Assembly (NCBI RefSeq): GCF_007475525.1
Contig: NZ_CP037899.1
Location: 1,178,001 to 1,242,000, forward strand
DNA length: 64,000 bases
Direction of reading: 5' to 3'
Source of the DNA: Methylacidiphilum kamchatkense Kam1
Lineage (GTDB): Bacteria > Verrucomicrobiota > Verrucomicrobiia > Methylacidiphilales > Methylacidiphilaceae
Part shown: positions 10,059 to 19,364 of the stretch, one piece after another
Layout: every line of letters begins with the position of its first letter
Numbering within the stretch: the stretch's first letter is position 1
Notes under the pieces: model-generated
Told to the model about the DNA's origin: nothing
The model's database searches: none
What the model saw: only the letters and a program-made list of their open reading frames with translations
Made by a program: the position numbers and the translations under genes

Positions 10059-11260
10059 ATGGGAATAAAAATTTGCGACATTACACAGTTTTATGCTCCT
10101 GGTGGAGGAGTCAAAAGATATATAGACGAAAAGCAGGATTATATCCGTCAAAAAAAAGAAGATGAGCATTTTCTCATCATTCCAGGAGAAAAAACTTTTT
10201 CTATTCACGACCCCCCTATCCACATATTTAGTATTAAGTCTCCATTAATCAATCAGTTTTCTCAACATAGGATTTTATTGAACCTTACAGAAGTTACCGA
10301 TCTCTTGCATGAGATAAAAGCAGATATTATAGAAGCTGGGGATCCTTATCAATCTTCATGGCTTGTCTCTTGGACTGCAAAAAAACTCAAAGTTCCTGTT
10401 GTTGGCTACTACCATTCTCATTTTCCAGATGCTTATGTTCGAACCTATTTTGGTTGGAAAAATTCTTTTTTAGAAAAGGCTTTTTTTACCTTTTCTCGCT
10501 GGTATGCAGAGGAAATTTACAATCAATTCGACTTTACTTTTGTCCCCACTCTTTCTCTTTTAAATTTACTGCGAAGCTGGGGTATCAAAAACGGAGTCCA
10601 TCTCAGCCTTGGAGTAGATACCAAGACGTTTACTCCTGAGCCACCAAAGAACAACTATCGGTTAAAACTCGGAATCCCAAGAGATGCTTTTCTGTTATTG
10701 TATGTTGGCAGGTTAGCAAAGGAAAAAAACATTGGTTTATTGCTGAAAACATTTTTTTTCTTCAGGATTATTCCTCTAAAAAAGACTATTGGCTATTAAT
10801 TATTGGTGATGGCCCCTTAAGGAATGAGATTCTCAAAGCGATAAAAGCCTCTAATAGAATCTGTTGGATTACAAGAGTAGATTCGAAAAAAGAACTTGCC
10901 GATTATTATCGGTCTGCAGATCTTTTCATTCATCCTGGAATCGTTGAGACTTTTGGATTAGTGACCATCGAAAGCCAAGCTTGTGGCTGTCCAGTAGTGG
11001 GATTCCGTGGAACGCATATGGAGGATTTAGTCGAAGAAGGATTCAGTGAGTACTGGGCAGATAGAAAAGATTTTCGTTCCTTAGCTGAAGCTGTAGAAAA
11101 AATGCGAACATTAGATTTAAGAACAATCGGGAAAAACCTTGCGTTGAATGTTCATCAAAAATACAGCTGGAAAAGATCATTTGAGAAACTCTGGTATTAC
11201 TATTATGAAGCTATTTCGAATTCTTTCATACAGAAAAGCGCTCTTAAATATGCTAGCTAA
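10059..11260 (+). CDS. Group 1 (GT4) glycosyltransferase, frameshifted
   Basis: The first reading frame gives 246 residues with a GT4 N-domain (KICDITQFYAPGGGVKRYID start, GYYHSHFPD, LSLGVDTKTF, LLLYVGRLAKEKN). Reading then shifts at a T8 tract (10752-10759) into a frame that supplies the family C-domain: IIGDGPLR, the SADLFIHPG strand and the donor-binding GIVETFGLVTIESQACG. One extra T joins both frames into about 400 residues, the normal family size. The N-terminal pattern (PGGGVKRY) resembles enzymes that glycosylate lipids or teichuronic-type polymers, but the substrate is unknown. It is either a base-calling error or a recent disabling deletion. Confidence 0.75.
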
Positions 11261-11379
11261 GCAAGTATTGTTTTTGTGATAGAAGCTTCCCAAAAATTAT
11301 GAAAAAAAAAATGTCTATGATTTTCTTAATAAGAAATCAATTTAGCATCATTTTTCATTTTTTCTTTATGAATAAAATC

Positions 11380-11410
11380 TTCAAGCTGTCAGCTTGAAAC
11401 TCCCCTTTTT
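11380..11410. terminator. Terminator between convergent genes
   Basis: The inverted repeat TTCAAGCT / AGCTTGAA at 11380-11387 and 11391-11398 has a 3-base loop and is followed by a T-run. It sits between the converging glycosyltransferase and PAP2 genes and could serve the plus strand. Confidence 0.5.
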
Positions 11411-11444
11411 TTCCAATTTTTTATAAAAATCAGTTCTTCTTTTT

Positions 11445-12212
11445 TCATTTTTCAATCTTTTGAAAAGCAACTCCATAATTTTGGATTTCCGATTTGCTAA
11501 ATATGAATCCCAATAGAAATCCCACTAGACCACCCGCTACAACATCTGAAAAATAATGTCTCCCTAATGCCATTCTGGACCAACAAACTAAAAGGGCCAA
11601 AAAAACCAGAAAATATCCTAACTTAGGCATTTGTCCTAAAAAACTAGCTGCTGTTGCCATGGAAGTTGCTGCATGTCCAGAAGGAAATCCATGGAACATG
11701 GTCAACCACTGGATGCCATAAAAGCCATCAACTAGAGAACCATTTGGATGGATTCTTTGAAAACTAACAATAGGCAAAGGGATATATCCTAATTCTTGTA
11801 TGGCTTCGGTTGCACTTGCCGAAGGTCGGGCGCGTCCTAAGATATTTCTTCCTAAATCAACCAATGCTCCAGCTATAAGGGCCGAAAAAAAACATCCAAT
11901 GGCTACTTCTTTCAATTTCTCTTTTTTAAATAAAATTCCTAAAAAATAGATGCTCACGCAAAGAGGAATTGTTCCTTGAGGAAAGTCACCCCAATAACTT
12001 ATTTTTTCAGCAAAAGTGTGAAAAAGAGAATCTCCTTTTATTATAAAAAAACTGTAAAATAGAAAATCAAGCTGAAATGCTAGAATAACACTTAAAAGCC
12101 AGACTAATGGAAAACCAAATTTTATTGTTGGTGGTAGATTTTTAAGAGCTTCAAAAACAGCTAAACATTTCTTTTTTGAAAGTTGATAAAACCGAAACCA
12201 TTCATTTTTCAT
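11445..12212 (-). CDS. PAP2-family membrane phosphatase
   Basis: A 255-residue integral membrane protein with about six hydrophobic segments and the three PAP2 signature motifs: KX6RP-like GRNILGRARP, PSGH in FPSGHAATS (catalytic His), and SRMALGRHYFSDV, with the second His and the Asp. The family removes phosphate from lipid phosphates such as phosphatidic acid or undecaprenyl pyrophosphate at the outer face of the inner membrane. Its start codon overlaps the stop of the upstream cysteine-desulfurase-like gene by 4 bases, so the two are translationally coupled. The precise substrate cannot be read from sequence. Confidence 0.85.
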   Translation of the reverse strand: MKNEWFRFYQLSKKKCLAVFEALKNLPPTIKFGFPLVWLLSVILAFQLDFLFYSFFIIKGDSLFHTFAEKISYWGDFPQGTIPLCVSIYFLGILFKKEKLKEVAIGCFFSALIAGALVDLGRNILGRARPSASATEAIQELGYIPLPIVSFQRIHPNGSLVDGFYGIQWLTMFHGFPSGHAATSMATAASFLGQMPKLGYFLVFLALLVCWSRMALGRHYFSDVVAGGLVGFLLGFIFSKSEIQNYGVAFQKIEK

Positions 12213-13411
12213 TCGCTACTCTTTTTAGAAAGAAATTTTTTCCAACCAATAGACATCTCTCTGAGTTTGGTAACCACTCCGATATAAATATCAAGAAATC
12301 TTTCGATTTCTTCTTTGGTTGTAGTAATTCCCAAACTGATTCTTACACTGGACATAGCCTTTTGGTACTCCAACCCCACAGCTTTAAATACATGGGAAAT
12401 TCTCAAATTTTTTTGTACACAACTAGGCCCGCTTGAAAGCAAAACTCCTTTCATATCACAACTTAATACCTGTGCTTCTCCTCCAATAAATTCGGGACTT
12501 ATATTCAAATTCTGGATGGAACGGTTTGGACCAAGTTCTGGACCGTTGAGAGATACCAATGGGATGCTAGTAGAAATTCTTTCCCAGATCATTTTTTGAA
12601 AATAACCAATTTTTTCTATTTTTTCTTTAAAAATATTTGTCGTAATTTCAGCTGCTTTAGCAGCAGCCACAATGGAAGCCATATTTTCTGTTCCTCCCCA
12701 TAACCCTAACTCTCTATTGAGCCCTGGAATAATCGGTTCTATTTCTATTCCTTGTCTGATATAAAGTACCCCAATTCCTTTGGGCCCGTTGAATTGATTA
12801 GGATTAAGAGCCAAAAGCGAAATAGGGATTTTTTTTAAGTCAATGGGAATCCAGCCTCCAGCATAAGAACCATCGCAAAATAAAGCTATACTGTTTTTTT
12901 CACAAATTTCAGCAGCTTCCTTTATCTTTTGAATGGTTCCTATTTCAGGATTAACCCATTGAAGACAGCAAAGGATGGTTTGTGGAGTTGATAGCTCTTC
13001 GATTGCTTTGGGGTCAATCATTCCTTCCTGATTTACTGGCAAAAAGGTAAGTTGGGCACCCTCCCTTTTTAGCTTATCTAAAAGCAACAAAATAGGTCTT
13101 TGTTCGATAGGGCTTGTCAGAATATGTTTGCCTTTGAGCGAATTTTTTCTCCAAAACCCTTCAATTCCAAGGATAATCGCTTCCCATATGCCACCAGTAA
13201 ATACGAGTTCATTGGGAGAACATCCAATAAAAGAACTAAAAGACTCTAAAGATGATTCTAAGGTCTTTTTTGATTGAATCCCCAGTTGATGGATACTGGT
13301 GGGGGAAAAAGGTTCGAGGGAATAGTGATAGAAAAGTTCTAGAGCCTCTTTAAAAACAGGAGAAACAGATTGGTGATCCAAAAAAATTAGTTTGTCTATA
13401 GAACGCTCCAT
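12209..13411 (-). CDS. Cysteine desulfurase-like protein lacking the PLP lysine
   Basis: The 400-residue protein aligns end to end with IscS/NifS (class V aminotransferase fold). Conserved are the start LDHQSVSP, the Asp that touches the PLP ring (FCDGSY), VNPEIGT, the GPKGIG block, the mobile-loop Cys (SSGPSC) and VRISLG. The Schiff-base His-Lys before GPKG is replaced by Asn-Gln (NPNQFNGPKG), the catalytic His of TEH is Gln (SPIEQRP), and the His of the GGGHE region is Arg. It therefore probably cannot bind PLP covalently or act as a desulfurase. It sits between a DUF4013-like membrane protein and PAP2 in one operon. A scaffold or regulatory role is inference. Confidence 0.85.
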   Translation of the reverse strand: MERSIDKLIFLDHQSVSPVFKEALELFYHYSLEPFSPTSIHQLGIQSKKTLESSLESFSSFIGCSPNELVFTGGIWEAIILGIEGFWRKNSLKGKHILTSPIEQRPILLLLDKLKREGAQLTFLPVNQEGMIDPKAIEELSTPQTILCCLQWVNPEIGTIQKIKEAAEICEKNSIALFCDGSYAGGWIPIDLKKIPISLLALNPNQFNGPKGIGVLYIRQGIEIEPIIPGLNRELGLWGGTENMASIVAAAKAAEITTNIFKEKIEKIGYFQKMIWERISTSIPLVSLNGPELGPNRSIQNLNISPEFIGGEAQVLSCDMKGVLLSSGPSCVQKNLRISHVFKAVGLEYQKAMSSVRISLGITTTKEEIERFLDIYIGVVTKLREMSIGWKKFLSKKSSE

Positions 13412-13447
13412 GTATTGAACTGTTGATGACCATTATTCTAGTAAAAA

Positions 13448-14245
13448 TCAACGTTGTGAGCTGTCTAAGGTATATAAAGAAGATTTATGCTTTTTTACAG
13501 TTTTTGTATAAATAGGGCCAAACCAAGTATCGACCAAGCACAGACCAAAAAAAGCACCAAAAGGGATGGTATAATAAAAGGCCATTGTCAGCGAATTAAT
13601 GCCTAAAAGAAATGCTGAGGCAATCAAGTAATCAGTTTTTGCAAGGGCAAAAATCCTAAAGTTTTCTGGAAAATTTAAAGCGCAATCAAAAACATTTACC
13701 CCGTCAAGCCACCGGCAACAAGCTACAGCACAAAAAGGAATAACAAACCATAGGATTGGGGGAATAAAAAGGGATAAAAGGCTAGAAGGCAACTCTAAAA
13801 GCTGGATAAAAATATAATAAACAATCCCAATCCAAAGAATAGCAGGGAGGATAAGAGTTGTCAAAGCAATCGTCAGTTTGGCGGCTCCTTCCCTAGCATA
13901 ATTCCATAACAAAGAGAGTTTCCATTCTGGTAGTTGATTTAACTTACCGGTTTTAGCTCTTCGAAGAACTTCAAAAGTAAAGCCAAGAGGAAACCAGAAA
14001 GTGCATACATTAATGATGAGAAGACCTAAAAAAGTGCTAGGTAGTCTTTCGGTACTGTAAGAAGAGCTTATTTTAGGAATTAACGCTAAAAGGAAAGGAT
14101 TAATGAGAAGAAATCCTCCGATCAAAACCTTCATCCACCACCATGGATCAGAAAAGATTTGAGAGAAGCCCTTTTTAATATCCAGAAAAAAGCTCGACTT
14201 TTCTATTTCAGGAGTATCAGAAGTCTGAAAAGCTTCTTCATGCAT
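13448..14245 (-). CDS. DUF4013-like integral membrane protein
   Basis: A 265-residue protein with a short cytoplasmic N-terminus, then a motif resembling DUF4013 proteins (FSDPWWWMKVLIGGFLLINPF) and roughly five to six hydrophobic segments up to residue 250. No catalytic residues are apparent and the function of the family is unknown. It is the first gene of a probable three-gene unit with the desulfurase-like gene and PAP2 (gaps of 36 and -4 bases). Confidence 0.6.
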   Translation of the reverse strand: MHEEAFQTSDTPEIEKSSFFLDIKKGFSQIFSDPWWWMKVLIGGFLLINPFLLALIPKISSSYSTERLPSTFLGLLIINVCTFWFPLGFTFEVLRRAKTGKLNQLPEWKLSLLWNYAREGAAKLTIALTTLILPAILWIGIVYYIFIQLLELPSSLLSLFIPPILWFVIPFCAVACCRWLDGVNVFDCALNFPENFRIFALAKTDYLIASAFLLGINSLTMAFYYTIPFGAFFGLCLVDTWFGPIYTKTVKKHKSSLYTLDSSQR

Positions 14246-14433
14246 AGTATAACTCCTTGATAAGTACTTTAGATCCCTTCAAAAATTCAGTTTCAACGAG
14301 AAAAAAACGCTCTTTATTTTTTATCCAGGAAGACTAACTCCCATTGGACTCTTACATTCTTACCAATAGTTAATTAATTTTTCCTATTTGTTCTATTAAA
14401 CTCTCCTCTTCGTATTTTTCCAACCAAAAAACA

Positions 14434-14787
14434 TTAAATATTGGTCCCCCCATGTCCCCAACCTAGTGGTTCTCCTCCAATCAAATGAACATGAAGATGA
14501 GGTATGCTTTCTCCTGCATCTGGACCATTATTGATAATGACTCTAAATCCAGAATGAAAAATTCCTAGCTGAGCGGCGACTTTATTAGCTGTCAAAAGAA
14601 GATGTCCTAAAAGGGGAATATCCTCCTCCGAGGCTTCGCCAAGTCTTGGAATTTCTTTCCTAGGCACAATAAGAACGTGAACTTTGGCTACGGGATGTAT
14701 ATCACGAAACGCAACGCACTGGCTATCCTCATAGAGGATATCGGCTGGTATTTTCCTAGCGATGATTTGACTGAAAAGGGAAGGCAT
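14434..14787 (-). CDS. HIT-family (HINT-like) nucleotide hydrolase
   Basis: A 117-residue histidine-triad protein. The active-site motif HLHVHLIGG lies near the C-terminus (about residues 98-106), the N-terminus carries the typical IIARKIPADILYEDSQCVAFRDIHPVAKVHVLIVPR pattern in shortened form (IPADILYED, DIHPVAKVH), and length matches HINT/PKCI-type proteins. These cleave nucleoside phosphoramidates and acyl-adenylates. It follows nrdR with a 13-base gap, so the two are probably cotranscribed. Confidence 0.9.
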   Translation of the reverse strand: MPSLFSQIIARKIPADILYEDSQCVAFRDIHPVAKVHVLIVPRKEIPRLGEASEEDIPLLGHLLLTANKVAAQLGIFHSGFRVIINNGPDAGESIPHLHVHLIGGEPLGWGHGGTNI

Positions 14788-14800
14788 AGCTCAATTTTTC

Positions 14801-15301
14801 CTATTGGGAAGCAGCGGGAGAAAGCATAGGAATATCTTTAGATCGAGCTTCATTCATTTTAAGTTCTGAAATAACGTTCATAAAATCTTCCGCATCGTGA
14901 AATTTACAATAGACAGAAGCAAAACGGATAAAAGCTACTTCGTCAATAGTTTTCAGTTTGTTCATGACTTTTGTGCCAATCAAGTAGGATGGAATAATGG
15001 AAGACTTTTCGGTACTACATTCTTCTATAATTTGATCAACAAAATCTTCAATTTGAGCTTGATCTATTGGCCTTTTTTCCAATGCTTTTTGAATTCCTAG
15101 CATCAGCTTATTTCTATCAAAAGGTTCAATCAAACCATTTCTTTTTTTGACTAAAAGTTCAATTTCTTGGATTTCTTCATAGGTCGTGAACCGAAATCCA
15201 CATTGTAAGCATTCTCTACGTCTTCGAATCGATCTGCCCTCTTTTATTGGCCTGGAGTCAATAACCTTATCCTCCATATTTCCGCATTTCATACATTTCA
15301 T
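14801..15301 (-). CDS. nrdR: Transcriptional repressor NrdR
   Basis: The 166-residue protein has the N-terminal zinc ribbon (C3, C6, C31, C34), the DSRP and RRRREC motifs and an ATP-cone domain over residues about 50-140 (VKKRNGLIEPFDRNKL). NrdR senses ATP/dATP and represses ribonucleotide reductase genes by binding NrdR boxes. Length and all cysteines are normal. The target nrd genes are not in this window. Confidence 0.95.
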   Translation of the reverse strand: MKCMKCGNMEDKVIDSRPIKEGRSIRRRRECLQCGFRFTTYEEIQEIELLVKKRNGLIEPFDRNKLMLGIQKALEKRPIDQAQIEDFVDQIIEECSTEKSSIIPSYLIGTKVMNKLKTIDEVAFIRFASVYCKFHDAEDFMNVISELKMNEARSKDIPMLSPAASQ

Positions 15302-15439
15302 ACTTGAAATGACAATATAATCATATTTTATTCAATTACTGAGATCAACCATTAACGTTATTTTTAAAATAGATAAAATTGACTATTTTACAAGCGTTTC
15401 GTGCTTTTTCCTACTTAAACCTCAACCCCTTTCAATTCT

Positions 15440-15889
15440 ATGAAAATTCTTACTTCCATTCTTGCAGCAGAAACATTGATGATTGATAGCTCGATTCATG
15501 CTTCTTTACTTGATTTAAAAGAACCCCATATAAAAGAGCATGCCCCAATTCAAATACATCTCACTGCTTATAAAGATGAGGAAGAGATCTATTTCAATGG
15601 AAATTTAAAAACATCCGTGCTTATTCAATGTGGCCGATGCTGTCAATGGTTTGAATATCCGATAGAAATTTCCAATTTTTCGGTACAAGTTCATGCTCCT
15701 TTTCCAGAGGTAATTGATCTATCCAATAGAATTAGAGAAGATATTTTATTGGCCTTGCCAATGATTGGTTTTTGTGGGCCTGAAGTTGCTAATGGTTGTT
15801 TTGGCAAGGAACTTTTTGAAGATCATAAAGAGACCTCTATTCATGATGCAGGCATTTGGAAAATACTTGAAAAAATTATAAAAAGATAG
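15440..15889 (+). CDS. yceD: YceD/DUF177 family protein
   Basis: A 149-residue protein located directly upstream of rpmF, the invariant context of YceD (23S rRNA accumulation protein). It contains the family's paired cysteines in a CGRCCQWFEYPI segment near residues 65-76 and the acidic DLSNRIREDILLALP stretch. Sequence is weakly conserved in this family, so the call rests on gene order, size and the cysteine motif together. Confidence 0.75.
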   Translation: MKILTSILAAETLMIDSSIHASLLDLKEPHIKEHAPIQIHLTAYKDEEEIYFNGNLKTSVLIQCGRCCQWFEYPIEISNFSVQVHAPFPEVIDLSNRIREDILLALPMIGFCGPEVANGCFGKELFEDHKETSIHDAGIWKILEKIIKR

Positions 15890-15964
15890 ACACTTTCCTT
15901 TTCAAAAAAATATAAAAAGTATTTAAAAAAAGTAGAGTTATAACTTTAAACCATAGGAAGATTT

Positions 15965-16156
15965 ATGGGCGTACCTAAAAGAATTACTTCAAAGGCCAGA
16001 AAAAGATCAAGAAAAGCGGCCAATCGTTGGACCCCTCCAGGGATTTCTAAGGACAAAAAAACAGGAAACTGGGTAAAGTCCCATCATGTGGACCCAGCAA
16101 CGGGAATGTATAATGGCCGACAAGTTCTCACTCAAAAAACGACAGATGAACATTAA
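15965..16156 (+). CDS. rpmF: 50S ribosomal protein L32
   Basis: A 63-residue basic protein beginning MGVPKRITSKARKRSRKA, matching the bacterial L32 start (VPKRRTSKSR), and ending with a HHVDPATGMYNGRQVL block matching the HHITADGYYRGRKV type. The zinc-binding cysteines of C+ type L32 are absent, so it is a C- (zinc-independent) form. AGGAAG lies 8 bases upstream of the ATG. It belongs to the conserved yceD-rpmF-plsX-fabH unit. Confidence 0.9.
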   Translation: MGVPKRITSKARKRSRKAANRWTPPGISKDKKTGNWVKSHHVDPATGMYNGRQVLTQKTTDEH

Positions 16157-16170
16157 CTCAATGAGCACCA

Positions 16171-17214
16171 ATGAAGATCGCTCTCGATGCCATGGGCGGG
16201 GACTACGCTCCAGATTCTCCTATCTCTGGAGCTATCGAAGCTCTCCATCTTTTCCCAGATGTACATCTTATCTTGGTTGGCAATGAACCAATCGTCAAAG
16301 AAATATTTTATAAAAAAAATGGACAAGCTGTTCAACAACGAGTGGAATTTCTTCATACCTCTCAGGTCGTTGGTATGGAGGATCCCCCAATAGAAAGTGT
16401 TCGACATAAAAGGGATTCTTCGATTAGCCGCTGTGTAGAGTTGATAAAAAAAGGGGAGGCAGATGCCGTTGTTTCTGCAGGAAATACTGGAGCTGTCGTG
16501 GCTGCAGCTACAGTATACTTAAGGACTTTACCTGGAATATCAAGGGCGGGTATAGCCAGCGTCATTCCCACTGAAAAAAATCCCTTTATATTAATCGATT
16601 CAGGCGCCATTATCGATTCTACTCCCGAAAACTTATTGGATTTTGGGATTATGGGAAGCATCTATGCTAAAAAAATTCTTGGAGTATCCAATCCACGAGT
16701 CGGGTTGCTTAGCATAGGTACTGAAAATGTCAAAGGTAATGAATTGACCAAAAGCGCTTTCAAACTTTTATCCAAATCGAATTTAAATTTCGTAGGTAAT
16801 ATTGAAGGAAGAGATCTTTTTGAAAATCCAGTGGATGTTGTGGTCTGTGATGGATTTGTCGGCAATGTCGTCTTAAAGACTTCTGAAAGTGTAGCTACGG
16901 CTGTAGTCCGCTGGCTTAAAAGAGAATTTAAAAAGAATCCCATTCGTATCCTTGGTGCTATTCTTGCCAAAGGAGCCTTTGAATCCGTCAAGAAAAAAAC
17001 AAATTATGAAGAATATGGGGGAGCTCTTCTCCTGGGAATAAGGGGAACATGTATCATTGCTCATGGATCTTCGACTCCAAAAGCTATTTGCAATGCTATA
17101 CGTGTAGCAAGGGAAGCGTTGATTCAAAATGTCAACCATATTATTATCGAAGAAATTAAAGCACATCATGAACTTATCGAAGAGCACAAAAGAACCTCTT
17201 TACCAATTACCTGA
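16171..17214 (+). CDS. plsX: Phosphate acyltransferase PlsX
   Basis: The 347-residue enzyme converts acyl-ACP to acyl phosphate for phospholipid synthesis. It shows the family start MKIALDAMGGDYAPD, a VSAGNTGAVVAA block near residue 105, and the C-terminal GGALLLGIRGTCIIAHGSS motif. Its length is typical. It starts 14 bases after rpmF and its 3' end overlaps fabH, the usual order. Confidence 0.95.
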   Translation: MKIALDAMGGDYAPDSPISGAIEALHLFPDVHLILVGNEPIVKEIFYKKNGQAVQQRVEFLHTSQVVGMEDPPIESVRHKRDSSISRCVELIKKGEADAVVSAGNTGAVVAAATVYLRTLPGISRAGIASVIPTEKNPFILIDSGAIIDSTPENLLDFGIMGSIYAKKILGVSNPRVGLLSIGTENVKGNELTKSAFKLLSKSNLNFVGNIEGRDLFENPVDVVVCDGFVGNVVLKTSESVATAVVRWLKREFKKNPIRILGAILAKGAFESVKKKTNYEEYGGALLLGIRGTCIIAHGSSTPKAICNAIRVAREALIQNVNHIIIEEIKAHHELIEEHKRTSLPIT

Positions 17215-18211
17215 GATAGTTATTGTCGGTACCGGAACTTATTTACCATCAAAAATCTTGACTAACTATGATCTTGAAAAAATGGTTGATACTACCGACC
17301 AATGGATTACGGAAAGAACAGGGATTAAAGAAAGAAGAATAGCAAATGAAAAAGAAACCCCTTCAGAAATGGGGGCAGAAGCAGCGTTGATAGCCTTACA
17401 AAATGCCGGGTTAACTCCTGAGGATCTAGATCTTATTATTGTCGCTACTACCACTCCAGATACTATATTTCCTTCTACTGCTTGCTACATTCAACAAAAA
17501 ATCGGTGCCCGTACAATACCTTCTTTCGATATCCAGGCTGCCTGTTCCGGTTTCATCTATGCTTTTGTCCTTGCTTCCCACATTGTTTCTTCTGGTTCTG
17601 CTAGATACGTTCTTGTAGTTGGTGCTGAGAAGCTTTCGACGATTGTTGATTGGACAGACAGAAATACCTGTGTTCTGTTTGGAGATGGAGCGGGTGCTGC
17701 AATAATAGCTGCCGGGCAAGATAAAAATAAGCGGTTATCATTTAATATTGGGGCCGATGGATCTCATTGGCAAACCCTGTACATTCCCGCTGGCGGTTCT
17801 AAGCTTCCTTTAACCCCTCAAAACATACATCATAAACTTCATTATCTCCACATGGTTGGTAAAAAAGTCTTTAAACTAGCGATTGATTCGATGGAACAAT
17901 CTCTTTTGAGGTGCTTAAAAAATGCTGGGCGTTCTCTTGAAGACATCGCATGCATCATTCCTCATCAAGCCAATCTGAGAATTATTGAAGCACTTTCTCA
18001 AAGACTTCACATCCCTAGCGAAAAGTTTTTTGTCAACATGGAAAAATATGGCAATACATCCTCAGCCTGTATTCCTATTGCGCTTCATGAAGCTATCATT
18101 TCAAACCGGATTAAAGATGGAGACATTATTGTGCTCGTTTCCTTTGGGGCTGGAATTACATGGGGAAGTGTTCTTTTCGAATATAAATCTAAAAAAAATG
18201 GAGAGACTTAA
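17168..18211 (+). CDS. fabH: Beta-ketoacyl-ACP synthase III
   Basis: The enzyme starts fatty acid synthesis by condensing acetyl-CoA with malonyl-ACP. The catalytic triad is visible: Cys in DIQAACSGFIYAF, His in IIPHQANLRI and Asn in YGNTSSACIPIAL. I chose the ATG at 17168, inside the end of plsX, because family proteins begin about a dozen residues before the IVGTGTYLP motif; an in-frame ATG at 17129 would add 13 residues. With the 17168 start it is 347 residues. It converges on the M42 peptidase gene with a 4-base overlap. Confidence 0.93.
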   Translation: MNLSKSTKEPLYQLPEIVIVGTGTYLPSKILTNYDLEKMVDTTDQWITERTGIKERRIANEKETPSEMGAEAALIALQNAGLTPEDLDLIIVATTTPDTIFPSTACYIQQKIGARTIPSFDIQAACSGFIYAFVLASHIVSSGSARYVLVVGAEKLSTIVDWTDRNTCVLFGDGAGAAIIAAGQDKNKRLSFNIGADGSHWQTLYIPAGGSKLPLTPQNIHHKLHYLHMVGKKVFKLAIDSMEQSLLRCLKNAGRSLEDIACIIPHQANLRIIEALSQRLHIPSEKFFVNMEKYGNTSSACIPIALHEAIISNRIKDGDIIVLVSFGAGITWGSVLFEYKSKKNGET

Positions 18212-19295
18212 AAAAGAGGAAATTGTTTTAAAAGATCAATAGCCTTTTCTTGGAGGTCGAGTAGCCTTTCTTTCCTCTGCCATCCAATAGCATTCAACTC
18301 CCTTGGATAGCTAGCTAGCCATAGCAGAAAGGAACAAAGAAATTCCCAATCTTTTATTGAAACAGATTCCATGGCGATCTGATTGCCAATGGCCATATTA
18401 TGGTAATTATCCATAGCTAAACAGAGTGCAGCTGAGCGATATCCAAATTCAATAAAAGGAGTGGTTTCACAAGTCCCCCTCCCATAAATTTCTTTTGATA
18501 GACAAACTCTGGATGTACTTTTCTGTAATCTTCTAAAGCTTTTTCAAGCCAGCTTACTACAGAAGCATCGAAGAGCCTTGTTTTATCCCCTACTCTTAAT
18601 ACTGGGCCCTCATTCATAGATCCATAACCCTGAGCCATACTTGCTTCAATCGAAATCATGATAGTATTTTCTGGATTTAAAATCTGCTTTTTAAGAAAAG
18701 CTAAGGTTCCCAAAAATCCGATTTCCTCAGCACGACTAAAAAGTATGGCTATTTTGGTCTTTAGATTCTTTGAAACTATCTGAATAAACATGTAAAGTAA
18801 GGAGCAAACTCCTACAAGATCGTCACAGGACCTGCCGTAAAAAATTCCATCTTGGCTGAAAAATGGAGGAAGATCCCACATTCCAATTGAATTTGGTGGC
18901 GCTGTGGGTTCGCATTGTATCATTTTAAATTTTCCTTTGTTCTGATGGCCCTTAATAACAGACTCTCCGACTTTTTCTCCATGATCCTGACTGAAAAAAA
19001 TCAACTTTGCCCCTTCTAAATAGGATTCGTTTACGCCTCCAAGCAAATAGACATGGCTTTGGCTGTCAGAATAAAATCCTGGATGATCCATATGGGCTAC
19101 AAATAAAAGAAGAGGTTTGTCTTTGTCGTCCGAAACAAAGTCTAACTGAACCAAAAGGTTAGAAAACGGATCGATTTCTATTTTTGATTGCGGATATTCC
19201 GATAAAATAGAATATATTTCCTTAGCAATGAATTTTTCATGCAAGGGGGCTGTTGGTAGGGAAAAAATTCTTTTTGCTATTTCTTCAAGTGTCAT
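18208..19295 (-). CDS. M42-family aminopeptidase, frameshifted
   Basis: The first 290 residues give a metallopeptidase of the M42 (glutamyl aminopeptidase/endoglucanase-like) type: VAHMDHPGF with a metal His-Asp, GRSCDDLVG with the bridging Asp, and SRAEEIGFLG with the catalytic Glu pair. The reading is lost at a C5 tract (18475-18479, G5 in the coding strand). One extra G restores GGGTCETTPF and continues through AMDNYHNM, which contains the last metal His, to a stop at 18208, giving 362 residues. The short C-terminal reading frame (18208-18414) is therefore the tail of this gene and not a separate gene. Probable base-calling error. Confidence 0.8.
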
Positions 19296-19364
19296 AGCGG
19301 GTTTTAATTTGCTTGCATTAAAAAAAGAGATTTTTAAAAACAGTAACCAACCTTCTACTCAAAG

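Noticed and set aside
10961-11260. Independent 99-residue glycosyltransferase-like protein
   Set aside because: The frame is open further upstream and matches the C-domain of the preceding gene; it is the second part of one frameshifted gene.
18208-18414. Separate small protein of 68 residues
   Set aside because: Its sequence continues the M42 peptidase (ALCLAMDNYHNM tail) after a one-base shift, so it is the tail of that gene.
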